Source: Ulva prolifera
Lineage: Eukaryota; Chlorophyta; Ulvophyceae; Ulvales; Ulvaceae
Assembly: GCA_023078555.1 (NCBI GenBank)
Contig: CM041198.1
Coordinates: forward strand, 8,293,836-8,357,835
Reading direction: 5' to 3'
DNA: 64,000 nucleotides
The position numbers and the translations under genes were made by a program. Under the pieces are notes generated by a model. The model was not told the origin of the DNA and made no database searches. It saw nothing but the letters and a program-made list of their open reading frames with translations. Positions 1 to 10,267 of this stretch are shown piece by piece (position 1 is the stretch's first letter; each line of letters opens with the position of its first letter).

Positions 1-1878
1 CTGCAGACCTGGTTCGACGGTGCAGAGCCAGTACCAATACAGCTCCAAGAAGAAGATAAAGCAATGTTCAGGACAGGAACGCTTGATGATGCAATTCTGA
101 GCTTATGTGCTGGGCAAGCTGCCTTCGGAATGTTTCTTGACGATCTGGCAGGATAAAGCGCGTGGATTGGTGTGCTCGATCTTCGAGATGCGTGGGGATT
201 GTCACTGCCTGTTGTCTACTCAGTGCTGCAGGTCTCAGGGAAGTTGCCGATGTGCAGTGACGTACTGTGGCATCCCCACATCTTCACTGACCCCATAGAT
301 AAGACGTCATTGCTCCATGTTGCGCGCCTGACACTGAAGGACATGTACAGGCATGTGGGACAATCTCATATCAAATCCAATGTGGCAACTGCTGCTGCAA
401 GATCAGAGAGACCACAAACCATGGAGCCGTGCTCGCGACAAGTCAGATGCATCTGTGACCAGTAGTCGAGATCGGCCTGACATGGTGCTTCTGTTCTCTT
501 CGGTCCTCCTCTTCAAGGGCGAGGAGCAGGAAAGGCCAGAGATGCAGAACGTTGCAGAGGATGAGCTACTGAGCAAGATGCAGCAGCGGTGGGCCAAGTT
601 GAGATATGGGAACAAGGTGGGTATGATTGCGGGGACAAATGCGTGTGCGTGGGGCTTGCATAATCTGGCCAGGTGCCACCCTGTTCTTTGCTGATGGTCC
701 CTGGTGCCCTGTTTCAGGTGAAATACATCCTCGCCTACACTGCGTGCGGCCCTCGAGTGCAATTCTGGGCAGTGCTGCGGCCCACTGTGGAGAATGGCTT
801 CAAGCTTTCCACCCTCCGCTTAGGACAACAGATGAACATGTCTGACCCACGCCAACGCATGATCATCATCCGACAAGCTTTGCTCAGCGCTGCAATATTG
901 TACCGCTTGAGCAGGTGTCTTCCACCGACACAGCCACCGTTATTACTAACAGCAGGCGCCTTGCCGCACCGCTCCAAGGTGGAGGTCAAAGTGGGTGGAG
1001 CAAGGACTGTGGTGCGGAAGCACATCAGCCACGAGAGCCAGCAGCAGCTGCAATGTCCAGAAAGGCTGACAAAGCTGATGGCTCTGTACACTGAGCTGCG
1101 GAGTCGGCCGAGCATATACATCATCCATCCCGTCAGCATCAAGCATTTGAACCACGGCTGGCCGGCGTACATTGATTTCACTCCGTTGGGTGTGCCCATC
1201 CATCTTTGGCTGCTTCGATGATTGCACAAATCGAGCAGTGGGAAGTTGCGCATATGTCGTCAATGCCAATGGTCATATGATGTGTTGGAGGTTCTGGACT
1301 CATATTGGTAATAAGTTTTCAGCTTTGTTGATTGCTAGCACGGCGCTTGTGCATGTGACATGCCAGCTGCAATGCATAGAAACTGCATGATTGATCGAAA
1401 GCATTGTGCAGGAACTCCAGTCATGATGATCATGGGTTGTCAGGATGAGTCGCTTGAGCTCACTTGGCACGGAATCATTTTGCATGTTTTGAAGGGCATT
1501 TGCCACTTGCACACATTGAAGTACATCCACTGTGACTTGCGATGGGACAATGTTGTGATTTGTGATCAAGACCACAATGGTGAAGGCATACAGCAGCATG
1601 CACGAATCATCGATCTAGAGCATGCTGTTCCGCTCAACTCGGAAGTGAATGAGGAGGATGAGCACATCAAAGCCTGGGGAGAGGCGAACGATGCCCTATT
1701 TGGCGGCATGAAGGTGACCGTGCAAGTCGACCTGTACTGCATCGGCAACATGATTCTGTGGCTGCTGGATCGCAGAATGGGCAATGCAAGCTGGCGTGGT
1801 TTTGGGCTCAGACTGGTTGCAGGTGAATATGCGTCTGCACAGGCTGCAGCCGACGTGTGGCAGGAAGAGTCCTCATAG
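1..1878 (+). CDS. Protein kinase-like gene, 5'-partial, spliced
   Basis: The region encodes a probable phosphotransferase of the divergent kinase group that includes fungal FunK1 and Crinkler-associated kinases. The last exon (about 1411-1878) carries a catalytic-loop motif HCDLRWDN (the HxDxxxxN pattern), a metal-binding IIDLE motif in place of DFG, and a DLYCIGNMILWLL helix typical of the C-lobe, then stops at TAG 1876-1878. An upstream exon around 470-616 encodes RPDMVLLFSSVLLFKGEE, which resembles the N-lobe start in this group. It splices in frame to KYILAYTACG from 718. The exon 2 to exon 3 junction (between about 1190 and 1411) and exons before 470 are not resolved. A reading frame open from base 1 to 153 may be another exon. 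Substrate and cellular role are unknown. This is the only likely host gene in the window. Family assignment is by motif recognition only. Confidence 0.5.
617..717 (+). other. Intron in the kinase-like gene (phase 0)
   Basis: The donor is aag|gtgggt and the acceptor is tgtttcag|gtg after a pyrimidine-containing tract. Removing the 101 bases joins codon AAG (614-616) to GTG (718-720) and gives a continuous protein, LRYGNK then VKYILAY, which fits the kinase-like fold on both sides. Confidence 0.55.
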
Positions 1879-2887
1879 CTGCTGTAACTTCATCATATTT
1901 TTTCAACACCCTTTCAGTGCTAATTTGCTGGCGTGTACGTCCATGTGCTTGCATATGTTGCGTGTGATAGTGTGGACCTCCTTTACATTGACACATCTGT
2001 GGTCGGGGATAGGCCGGTGTGCACAATTCATGTCTGCAAGAGTATGTATGTAGTTACAAAGGACAGAGGCCGGGGAGCGAGCCGTTGCCAGGAATACACC
2101 CGCAAATCCACTCACGCGGTCATGGCACTAGGCCGGGTATGAGCACGTACCACAGCTCGGCCGGTGATGCCAGCCAAAGATTGAAGCCCCGCACTGTCAT
2201 GATCTTACAAACGCTTTGAACCAGGATGGTTCCAAGGCAGCTAGGCATGTGGGTGGCCTAGACAACGCAAGCTTATGGGCTCAAGTAATAGGGAGTAAGC
2301 TGAACTAACTGTCACCATGCGAATTGATGCAGTCTTAAGTGCTAATACAATGCCCTAAAGTACCTATGAGAACGCCAGTCTTGCTTGATCTTGACTTGGC
2401 ACTGCTTGACTTGAACTCGAATCTTGTATCTTGATCTCTTTATTAGTTTGAATGCACCATCTTACACTCCCTTTCAACACTGCTCTGCACTGACGCCTTT
2501 GCTTCCCCTTACATGCTCATAACACGGAGCACTGCCTATTCTTCACTGTTACCTCGGCATGTCACAACATATGCCATTCATCCCGATCTAGTAATTTAAT
2601 TTCGTTCTCAGCCCCAATCGGCCGAGCTTCCTCAAGGATGAGAAGGCTTATGAGCACTACAACTACACCAAGCAGTGCAGAGACAAGTGTGCATCAGAGC
2701 TGATGTCACGGCTGAGCGCACTGTCGCGCATGCATGCATGTGCAGATGTATGCACGCAGCGTGAGTGCATTTGCGCGCAGCTGCGCTGGCTCGAGCAATG
2801 CTAGCAACGAGCATCGCTCAGCTACATAGCTAGGCCACGACATTCATGTCATGATCTTACAAAGGCGCCGATGGGGCCAGCGTGCGC
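1879..2887. other. Stretch with no recognisable gene
   Basis: No convincing coding frame is seen. The stretch contains a 17-bp direct repeat (2195-2211 and 2847-2863, tgtcatgatcttacaaa). It is T/C-rich around 2440-2540 and includes ordinary AT-richer DNA likely to be the kinase gene 3' flank and the edge of the adjacent gypsy element. Confidence 0.4.
2195..2863. repeat. 17-bp direct repeats 652 bp apart
   Basis: tgtcatgatcttacaaa occurs exactly at 2195-2211 and 2847-2863. The second copy lies just beyond the 3' end of the gypsy pol region (minus strand), so the pair could mark LTR-related ends or a duplication. No longer similarity between the flanks was seen. Confidence 0.35.
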
Positions 2888-5306
2888 TAGCTCGTGAGCT
2901 GCGCCACCGCGTGATCGGACGGTGGCCACATCGACATGCCTGCGGCGTGCAAGAGCTTCTCTAACACGTCCGTCACAATCGTGCATCGGGCCTCACGTTC
3001 TAAGTGTATTGGAAAGTGGCGCACTTCCTGACCTGGCACTTGCCGCGTTGTACGCAGGAAAGCGTGATTTTCAGATATGCTTTCGAAAACAAATGGGCCT
3101 GCAGGTGACCGCATTTTTCTTGCCCAGTCCGCGTTCTAGGACATAAGCAAGGTCTCCAGCTTGCAATTTCCTCCCCCTCCTAGGCTTGCGGATGGCCAGA
3201 AGGTGGGCTTGCCTGTCAGCATTACGTTGCTGTGAACGGAGGATGCGATCGTATACGCGCGCAGCCACACGCTTTGCGCGGGCGTCGCGCTCACGCACAT
3301 AATTGTCCCCGGGCATGGCAGAAATCTCGACGGCTGCCATGCGGGGGCGCGCATCGCGCGCGCCCACCGGTGGCGGCGTGCCAATATCAACTCATTCGGC
3401 GCATGACCGGTCACTGTATGCCGGCATTGCATGTATTCCATGCGTGTCTGTGGAAGCAGCGCGGGCCAGTCATGGATGGCACCGGCAACTTTTGCCGCCA
3501 ACATGGTCTTCATTGTGCGCACGAGTCGCTCGACGGCGCCGTTGGACTGGGGATGGTACGCAGAGGTCTGGACGTGGTCAATGCCAAACCGTTCTAGTTG
3601 GTGCCGGAAGGCCCCGGCAAACTCTGTCCCGTTATCCGTGGTCACTCATTCCGGGATGTCGTAGCGCATGAACCAGAAGTCATGCACGGCACGAGCCACT
3701 GTGTCGGCACTCTTGTCTCGCAGCGGTGCGAATTCCGCTGCCTTTGTGAAATAATCCACCATCAGGCACACATACCCTTGGCCGGTCTGTGCAGTGGACA
3801 AGGTGGCTTTGGTGCGCCCTGCCTTAAGCTTGCCACACAGTGGCCGCTTTCACCTCCCGAAGGGGAAACGGGCCAGCCAGGTCAATGTGCACATGGCAGA
3901 ACGGCTTGCCCATGCGGGGAAGCTGCACATGTGCCACATGTTGCAATTCCAACCGCTTGACTTGGCAAGCATGGCACTATTCAACATAAGCTGCTACATC
4001 CAGCTTGATGCCTTGCCAGTGGTAGTGCTGATGTAGCACGGCCAGTGTTTGGCTTACGCCGGCATATCCCATGAGATCATGATACGCTCGAATTAGTCCC
4101 TAGCGGTACTCCACTGGGGGCACCGCTTGCCACAAACGGTCGCCCGTGCGCAATTGCGTATGCTCGAGCAGCCATTCCGGGCGAGTCGGATGCAATCGCA
4201 AGGTGGCAAACCTTCTTACAGACTTTGCGTTTCAGCGCTTTGGGCATGTCGGGGTGGGAACACTGCTTCCGCCGCAGCACGCGCGTGCTGCGACGCTGCT
4301 TCCCGGTCGCGGTCACCGCTTGATGCATGGAAGTTCAAGGACTCGACCACGGCACGCTCCTGACGCTCAACATACACACGTACCAAATCCGCTAAATCTG
4401 GGTGGTGCGGATCTCCACGCCGCGCAAACAAGATCGGGTCGCTGCGGCGGAGTTCGTCGACGTTGGAATACGCTCATCGCATTGATGGCAGTGCCACGCT
4501 CATCAGGTACCACAGACCGTCGGGGGTGCATACAGTGCAGGTGGTATGGCCGGTTGCAGGTATCACATAACACCTCATAACACCTGTTATAAAACGAGAA
4601 CCTATTATGTGTGCATTAGGAGGTTAGTAGTGCCTATACCTGGAGAGCCGCCACGTCGTACGAAAGGTCACTACACAGATCAGGGAGTACACTGCACTGG
4701 ATGCAAGACAGTGCAGGAACCTATGGAAGATGTAAGAGAAAGGTTACTTCAGACTTGGACGCATACAACTATATGCAACCATTCGTGCATGTCTACCGTG
4801 GCCCAATGACAATGGCCCGGGGCGAGCCGCTCACGGAGCGCCCCATGTATGCTCATGCATACTATCCTAACATAACACGGGTTGGGGCCTTGGCCACCAT
4901 ACCCATGCGCAGACTTGCGCGTCATGCATTGCATGTGTACCTAGACACTGATTTATGACAACACCATGTGAGCGTAACCCTCTGCAGCACCGCAAATGGT
5001 GCAGGGTTGCTTGTTCTTTGCTTGTGTGTCGCCCGATGACCACAGCTCTTGCAGGCTATGCATGCACCATGACTGGGGATCGAACACATCATGGCCCTCG
5101 TCTTCAATATCAAGAACGCGGCCCTCGGTAGCAAAGGCCAGGTGACCAGCAACTGCGGTCACACTGCCCGCTTCCATGTGGGAGTAGTGTCTCGACAGGT
5201 GGTCGGCCACAACATTCTGATCTCCCGGCCGGTACTCAACTTCATAGTCGAATTCCTGTAGGCGCATCGCCCATCGCTCTAGCTTAGAATTTCCGAAGCG
5301 AGCCGT
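2888..5306 (-). mobile_element. Ty3/gypsy retrotransposon pol remnant
   Basis: Fossil element on the minus strand, read from high to low coordinates. The end of an RT-RNase H region is at about 5267-4953 (EVEYRPGDQNVVADHLSRH, the Ty3-type RNase H tail). A Cys/His finger resembling a PHD or integrase zinc module is at about 4573-4490 (CDTCNRPYHLHC). The integrase core is at about 3645-3400 (TTDNGTEF, then YHPQSNGAVERLVRTMK), and an integrase C-terminal region follows to about 2888. The element is clearly broken, with several interruptions, and looks old. gag and RT proper are not in the window: the element is cut at its 5' side by the satellite array at 5307. LTRs were not identified with confidence. 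Confidence 0.8.
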
Positions 5307-5307
5307 N
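5307..5307. other. Ambiguous base (N) at the gypsy/satellite join
   Basis: The only N in the window lies exactly where gypsy sequence changes to the 121-bp satellite. The junction may be a weak assembly point rather than a true biological breakpoint. Confidence 0.9.
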
Positions 5308-6508
5308 TTAACTTTTCAAGCGGACGATGGCCGTCCAGATGCACAATCCACATGGACGTGTTCACTCTTGACGGACACGTTCACTTCCCACGGATCGCGG
5401 GAAGGTCTTGTCCATGCGGATGTGTTCATTAACATTTCGAGCGGACAATGGCCGTCCAGATGCACACTCCACACGGACGTGTTCACCTTTTGACGGACAC
5501 GTTCACTTCTCACGGATCGCGGGAAGGTCCAATCCATGCGGATGTGTTCATTCACACGTGACACGGACGATCGCCGTCCCGATGGGCACTCCACACGGAC
5601 ACGTTCACTCATGACGGACACGTTCAATTCTCACGGATCGCGGGAAGGTCTTGTCCATGCGGATGTGTTCATTCACATTTCAAGCGGACGATGGCCGTCC
5701 AGATGCGCAATCCACACGGACGTGTTCACTCTTGACGGACACGTTCACTTCACACGGATCGCGGGAAGGTCTTGTCCATGCGGATGTGTTCATTAACTTT
5801 TCAAGCGGACGATGGCCGTCCAGATGCACAATCCACATGGACGTGTTCACTCTTGACGGACACGTTCACTTCCCACGGATCGCGGGAAGGTCTTGTCCAT
5901 GCGGATGTGTTCATTAACATTTCAAGCGGATAATGGCCGTCCAGATGCACACTCCACACGGACGTGTTCACTCTTGACGGACACGTTCACTTCCCACGGA
6001 TCGCGGGAAGGTCTTGTCCATGCGGATGTGTTCATTCACACGTGACACGGACGATCGCCGTCCCGATGGGCACTCCACACGGACACGTTCACTCATGACG
6101 GACACGTTCACTTCTCACGGATCGCGGGAAGGTCTTGTCCATGCGGATGTGTTCATTAACATTTCAAGCGGACGATGGCCGTCCAGATGCACAATCCACA
6201 CGGACGTGTTCACCTTTTGACGGACACGTTCACTTCTCACGGATCGCGGGAAGGTCCAATCCATGCGGATGTGTTCATTCACACGTGACACGGACGATCG
6301 CCGTCCCGATGGGCACTCCACACGGACACGTTCACTCATGACGGACACGTTCACTTCTCACGGATCGCGGGAAGGTCTTGTCCATGCGGATGTGTTCATT
6401 AACATTTCAAGCGGACGATGGCCGTCCAGATGCACAATCCACACGGACGTGTTCACCTTTTGACGGACACGTTCACTTCTCACGGATCGCAGGAAGGTCC
6501 AATCCATG
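5308..6508 (+). repeat. 121-bp satellite array, block 1 (about 10 monomers)
   Basis: Tandem monomers of 121 bp (122 bp where cactcttga is replaced by caccttttga). Each has the landmarks cggatcgcgggaaggtc, ccatgcggatgtgttcatt, cggacgatggccgtcc and cggacgtgttcac in order. Two main variants are mixed: an aacatttcaag/dgcacaatcc type and a cacacgtgacac/gggcactcc type. The last monomer ends in the 8-bp target duplication of the LINE A/B insertion (aatccatg, 6501-6508). The many short ORFs starting at the ccATGcgg of each monomer are periodic artefacts, because 121 is not a multiple of three. Confidence 0.95.
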
Positions 6509-6513
6509 TTGAC

Positions 6514-9500
6514 TTTCACTCCTGACTCTTCGTCCATTGTACTCGTGACGCTACTGTGGCGCTCTGCTCCTGTGCGCCGCAGGCCTGCGAACACGATTCG
6601 CAGTAGATATTGGCATCTGAATATTTAGTTTGGTTGTTTGGTATGTTTGTCTGTGTTTTCAGCTGCGCTGAGGAAGTTCCGAGCGCTGTAACGACAGCGG
6701 TCGTGCAGCCCAGCGCCTAGGAGCACGAGCGTTCTCGTGAATTCAATGCCAATATGCTTTATCTATTTCGTTAAATAGACTGCTGCGTTTAGTTTAGGTC
6801 CTCGCGTTCCGGACGGTGCCTTGTTGCCGTGGCTGTAAGTTGCAGTCCCGGTGGCTCTGTCTGTGAAGCGACTAGGAGCGGAGCTAAAATAACCCGCCCG
6901 CGAAGCACAAAAAGAAAACAAAGTGCCAGGATTACATTTTATGACGACGCTCGGTTAGCGCATGTCCTCGACGTCGAAGAGAAGGCGTTCTGGGACGCCT
7001 GAAGGCGTCGCAGCTCCAGCACGCTCGCCCATCAAGCTCCAGCGCGGGCAGCTGCATCCAGAAGCAGAAGAGGAAGCAGCAGCAGCAAGATCCGCGGGCG
7101 AGTGCTGCTTGCAAGGCAGCCACGCAGAGGTCGTAGCTGAGGACAGCAAAGTAGATGAGACTCCAAAGCAACCGCCTGCAGCCGCTAGCCGGCTCCAGAA
7201 GCAGCTCGCAACCAAGTTACGAGTTGATTCTGTGCCAGCTAGCGCTCCGCGGTCGCGGAGGGCGAAGCTGAGAGAGGATCCCGGTGCTCTCTCGGGCCAG
7301 CCCTCCCGGAGCTGCTCTGAGGAACCTCCCTGCACTGAAGAAGCAGCCAACGCTGCTCCAGCTGCTGAAGGTCCGTCAAGCACATCAGCCACGCCAGCCC
7401 CAGCGCCCACCCCTGCAGCAGCCACCGGAGCAGCGACGCCTACAGACGCACCACCAGCGCATCGACCATCCTCCGACCGCCCGATTCCCACCAATGATGA
7501 ACCCACCGACCGGGGAGCCACAGCCAGCGCAGGCGCCGCGCACCCTGTGGTGCAGCCTCAACCGGACCTTCCCCCGCCGTCATGGAGAAGTTGCGTGCGT
7601 TGCACCCGGCGGCGGCGCCGCCGCCGCCCCTCGAGTGCGACGTGCCTGCTCTCCAGATTGACAGCACCCTGCTTGTGAGGGTGCTTGACCGCATCAAGAA
7701 CCACAAAAAAGGCCGAGCTGGGGGCCCCTCGGGTTGGACCTTTGAGATGATCCTTGCGGTCACTGGGGGTACTGCCCGGGGGTTCCAAGCGGCCCTCGAT
7801 TTTGTGAACTTGATGCTGTCCGGTATGCTGCCCCGCGAGTGCGGACTCCTCGACTCGAAGCTCCTCGCTCTCCAGAAGCAGACAGGAGGTGTCCGGCCCA
7901 TCGCCATCGGCGAGGTCTGGTACCGCCTTGCAGCGATGTGCGCGATCGAGGCTGTCGGCAAAGCCGCGGGGCGGGACCTTGCGCCCCTGCAGGTGGGCGT
8001 CGGCACGGCCGGCGGGACGGACGCAGTGGCGCACAGCGTCGCGGCGGCGCTGGAGAAGGACCCCCACGCCATCGCGCTAACGGCGGACATGCGGAATGCT
8101 TTCAACGAGATCCACCGCACCGCCGTCGCGCGCGGGGTCTTGAAGGCGCTGCCGGAGCTGCTCCCGTTCTTCCAATTCGGGTACGGTGCTGCCACCCAAC
8201 TCCATGTGGTGGGTGCCGCCAGCGGCACTGTGATCGAATCGCAGCGTGGGGTGCGGCAGGGCGACCCGCTGGGGCCGCTACTGTTTGCGTTGGGCTTCCA
8301 AGAGGTCTTGACGGCGCTTGCGGCAGCAGTCCCGGAGGCGCCCTGCATGTCGTACCTCGATGACTTCACTGCCGTGGGCCGCGGGCCTGCGTTGCGCAAG
8401 CTCCTGGGCCGCCTCTGCGGGGACGGTCCGGGCAGCGCGCGCTCGGTCGGCCTCACCATCGTGCCGGGCAAGAGTGGCTTGTTTGCGCCTTGTGCCGAGG
8501 CACATGAGGAGTGTCGTGCCGTCCAGCAGTCCACCGGCGTGCCCCACAGAGAGGACGGCATCACAGTGGTCGGCACCCACGTCGGCACTGACGCCTTCGT
8601 CCGTGCGCGGCTGAAAGCCGCTGCCGCGAAGGCAATCGGGGAGATCGATCTGCTCATGCGCTTGCCGGTCACCAAGCAGGTGCAGCTGCTGCTGCTCCGG
8701 CAGTCATTTGCCGTCCGCTTGGTGCACCACCAGCGCACGACCAGGTGGGAGCTCCTGGCCGAGTCGACACGCGCCCTCGAAGGCGCTGTCGTCGCCGCGG
8801 TGGCGAGCATTGCGCAGGTGCCGGTCACGCTGGATCCGTCTGGCGTGCTCGTGCAGATGAGCTCGGCAGTGCAGCAGATGTTGTTGCCGATTCGCCACGG
8901 CGGCCTTGGGTTGCGCATGACCCACCCGGTTGAGGCGAAAGCTGCGTTGCTCACCGGCGTTGCGGTGGCTCACCGGGTCGTCGCTGACGGCCCCGCCGCG
9001 TTCCAGCGGCTCGACGGGCCGGCCGCGCCGGTCCTGCAGCACGACTGGGACTGCGTCCGCGGCATTTTGCCCGACATCGAGGAGTGGGTCACGAAGATCT
9101 CCGGGAAGATCGACGGTGGCTCACCGGCGGACCTCTCCAGCAAAGGCGTGCGTCTTGTTCTCCCCTCCTTGCAGCATACTGTGTCTAGGTCCATGGGTGA
9201 CAAGGCCGGCAAGGCGTTCTTGGACGGGATGGACTTGAGCACGGAGGCAGGCAGGCTCGGTGCCGCTCGTGTGCGCAGTGCCCGCGGCGCCCCCGGTAGC
9301 GCCTTCTTGTCCGCCCTCCCCGGCCGGCGGCGGTTGGACACCACCATCGGTAACCACTCCCTTACCACCATCCTTCGCCACCGCCTCGGTGAGCGAGTCT
9401 GCGGCCCTGTGGAGATGCCGCCGTGCGATTGCTCCGGCGAGAGCATCGGACGCGGCGACCATGCTATGCTGTGCACCCGAAATAACAAGTGTCTTTCGTC

Positions 9501-10267
9501 GCGCCATGATAAATTTGCTTATGCAATGCGCCGTGTTCACACTTGTGCTGGGGTGTCCACGAGCATGGAGCCGCCGTACGCCGGCGTGCATGGGGATGCC
9601 GGAGCTGGGAAAGTGGGGCGGCACAGGGCTGACATCCTCGCCATCCTGCCAGGTGGGCGTCATGTCATGGTGGACGTGACGGTGACGCATCCGCTTGGGA
9701 AGGATGCTTTGCGTAAGGGGTCGCATAGGGAGGATGCCTCGGCGGCGAAGGTCGCGGAGAAGCTCAAGCGGGATGATTGGGAGAAGTTTGCCGATAAGCC
9801 GCAATATGAGTTTGTTCCGTTTGCTGTTGAGTCCTATGGGAAGCTCGCGCCGCGGGCGGAGGAGTACATCCGGGAGTTGGGTGAGATTGCTGCGGCATCA
9901 GGCCGCGTCTCCAAGTCGGTGTTTGTGATGAATGCGTACAAGTTGCTTTCGTGTGTGCTTCAGAAGGGCAATGCGGAGATGTACGCGCACACGCTGACGG
10001 CCGTCGCCCGGTCGTGCGGCAAGCATTTCACCCAAGGCCTTGATGTGCCGGTGGATGCCTTTCTGGGTTGAGAGCTCTGTTCCTAGAGCGTTTGATGATC
10101 TTGATTTTGGTTGATGTCCGGGTTGTGTGTTGGGATGCGTTCTAGTTCCCCAAGTTCTGGTGGTTGCTCGTTTGGCGGCCGCTCGCTTGTCTTCCTGGCT
10201 TGTTGTGTGTGTTAGCTTGATGTATTGATTTGCTTTGCCATACAATGGCCCGGTATGTGTAACTTGA
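6514..10267 (+). mobile_element. LINE-1 copy A (R2-like endonuclease LINE), internally deleted
   Basis: A near full-length non-LTR element. The 5' end is at the family start tttcactcctgactc and the 5' UTR runs to 6961. The ORF starts at ATG 6962 and the 3' UTR ends aacttga at 10267. Compared with intact copy G it lacks 694 bp at position 7579, where two copies of cccc(c)gccg have been joined. The 5' flank is the satellite with TSD aatccatg at 6501-6508 plus five extra bases. The matching TSD is not after A but after the adjoining copy B (13668-13675), so A and B together behave as one insertion. Confidence 0.9.
6962..10071 (+). pseudogene. LINE-1 copy A ORF: RT-endonuclease polyprotein, frameshifted by a 694-bp deletion
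   Basis: The N-terminal Ala/Pro-rich part reads from ATG 6962 (MSSTSKRRRSGTPEG). The 694-bp deletion at about 7579 puts it out of frame with the rest. After the deletion, a second open frame of 829 codons (7582-10071) has all downstream domains: GGPSGWTFEM, motif A ADMRNAFNEIH, motif B GVRQGDPLGPLLF, catalytic YLDDF, the CCHC knuckle, the endonuclease motif and the terminal VDAFLG. Apart from the deletion it is nearly identical to G and B, so it broke recently. An internal start at ATG 7582 could express RT plus endonuclease without the N-terminus, but there is no evidence for this. Confidence 0.85.
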
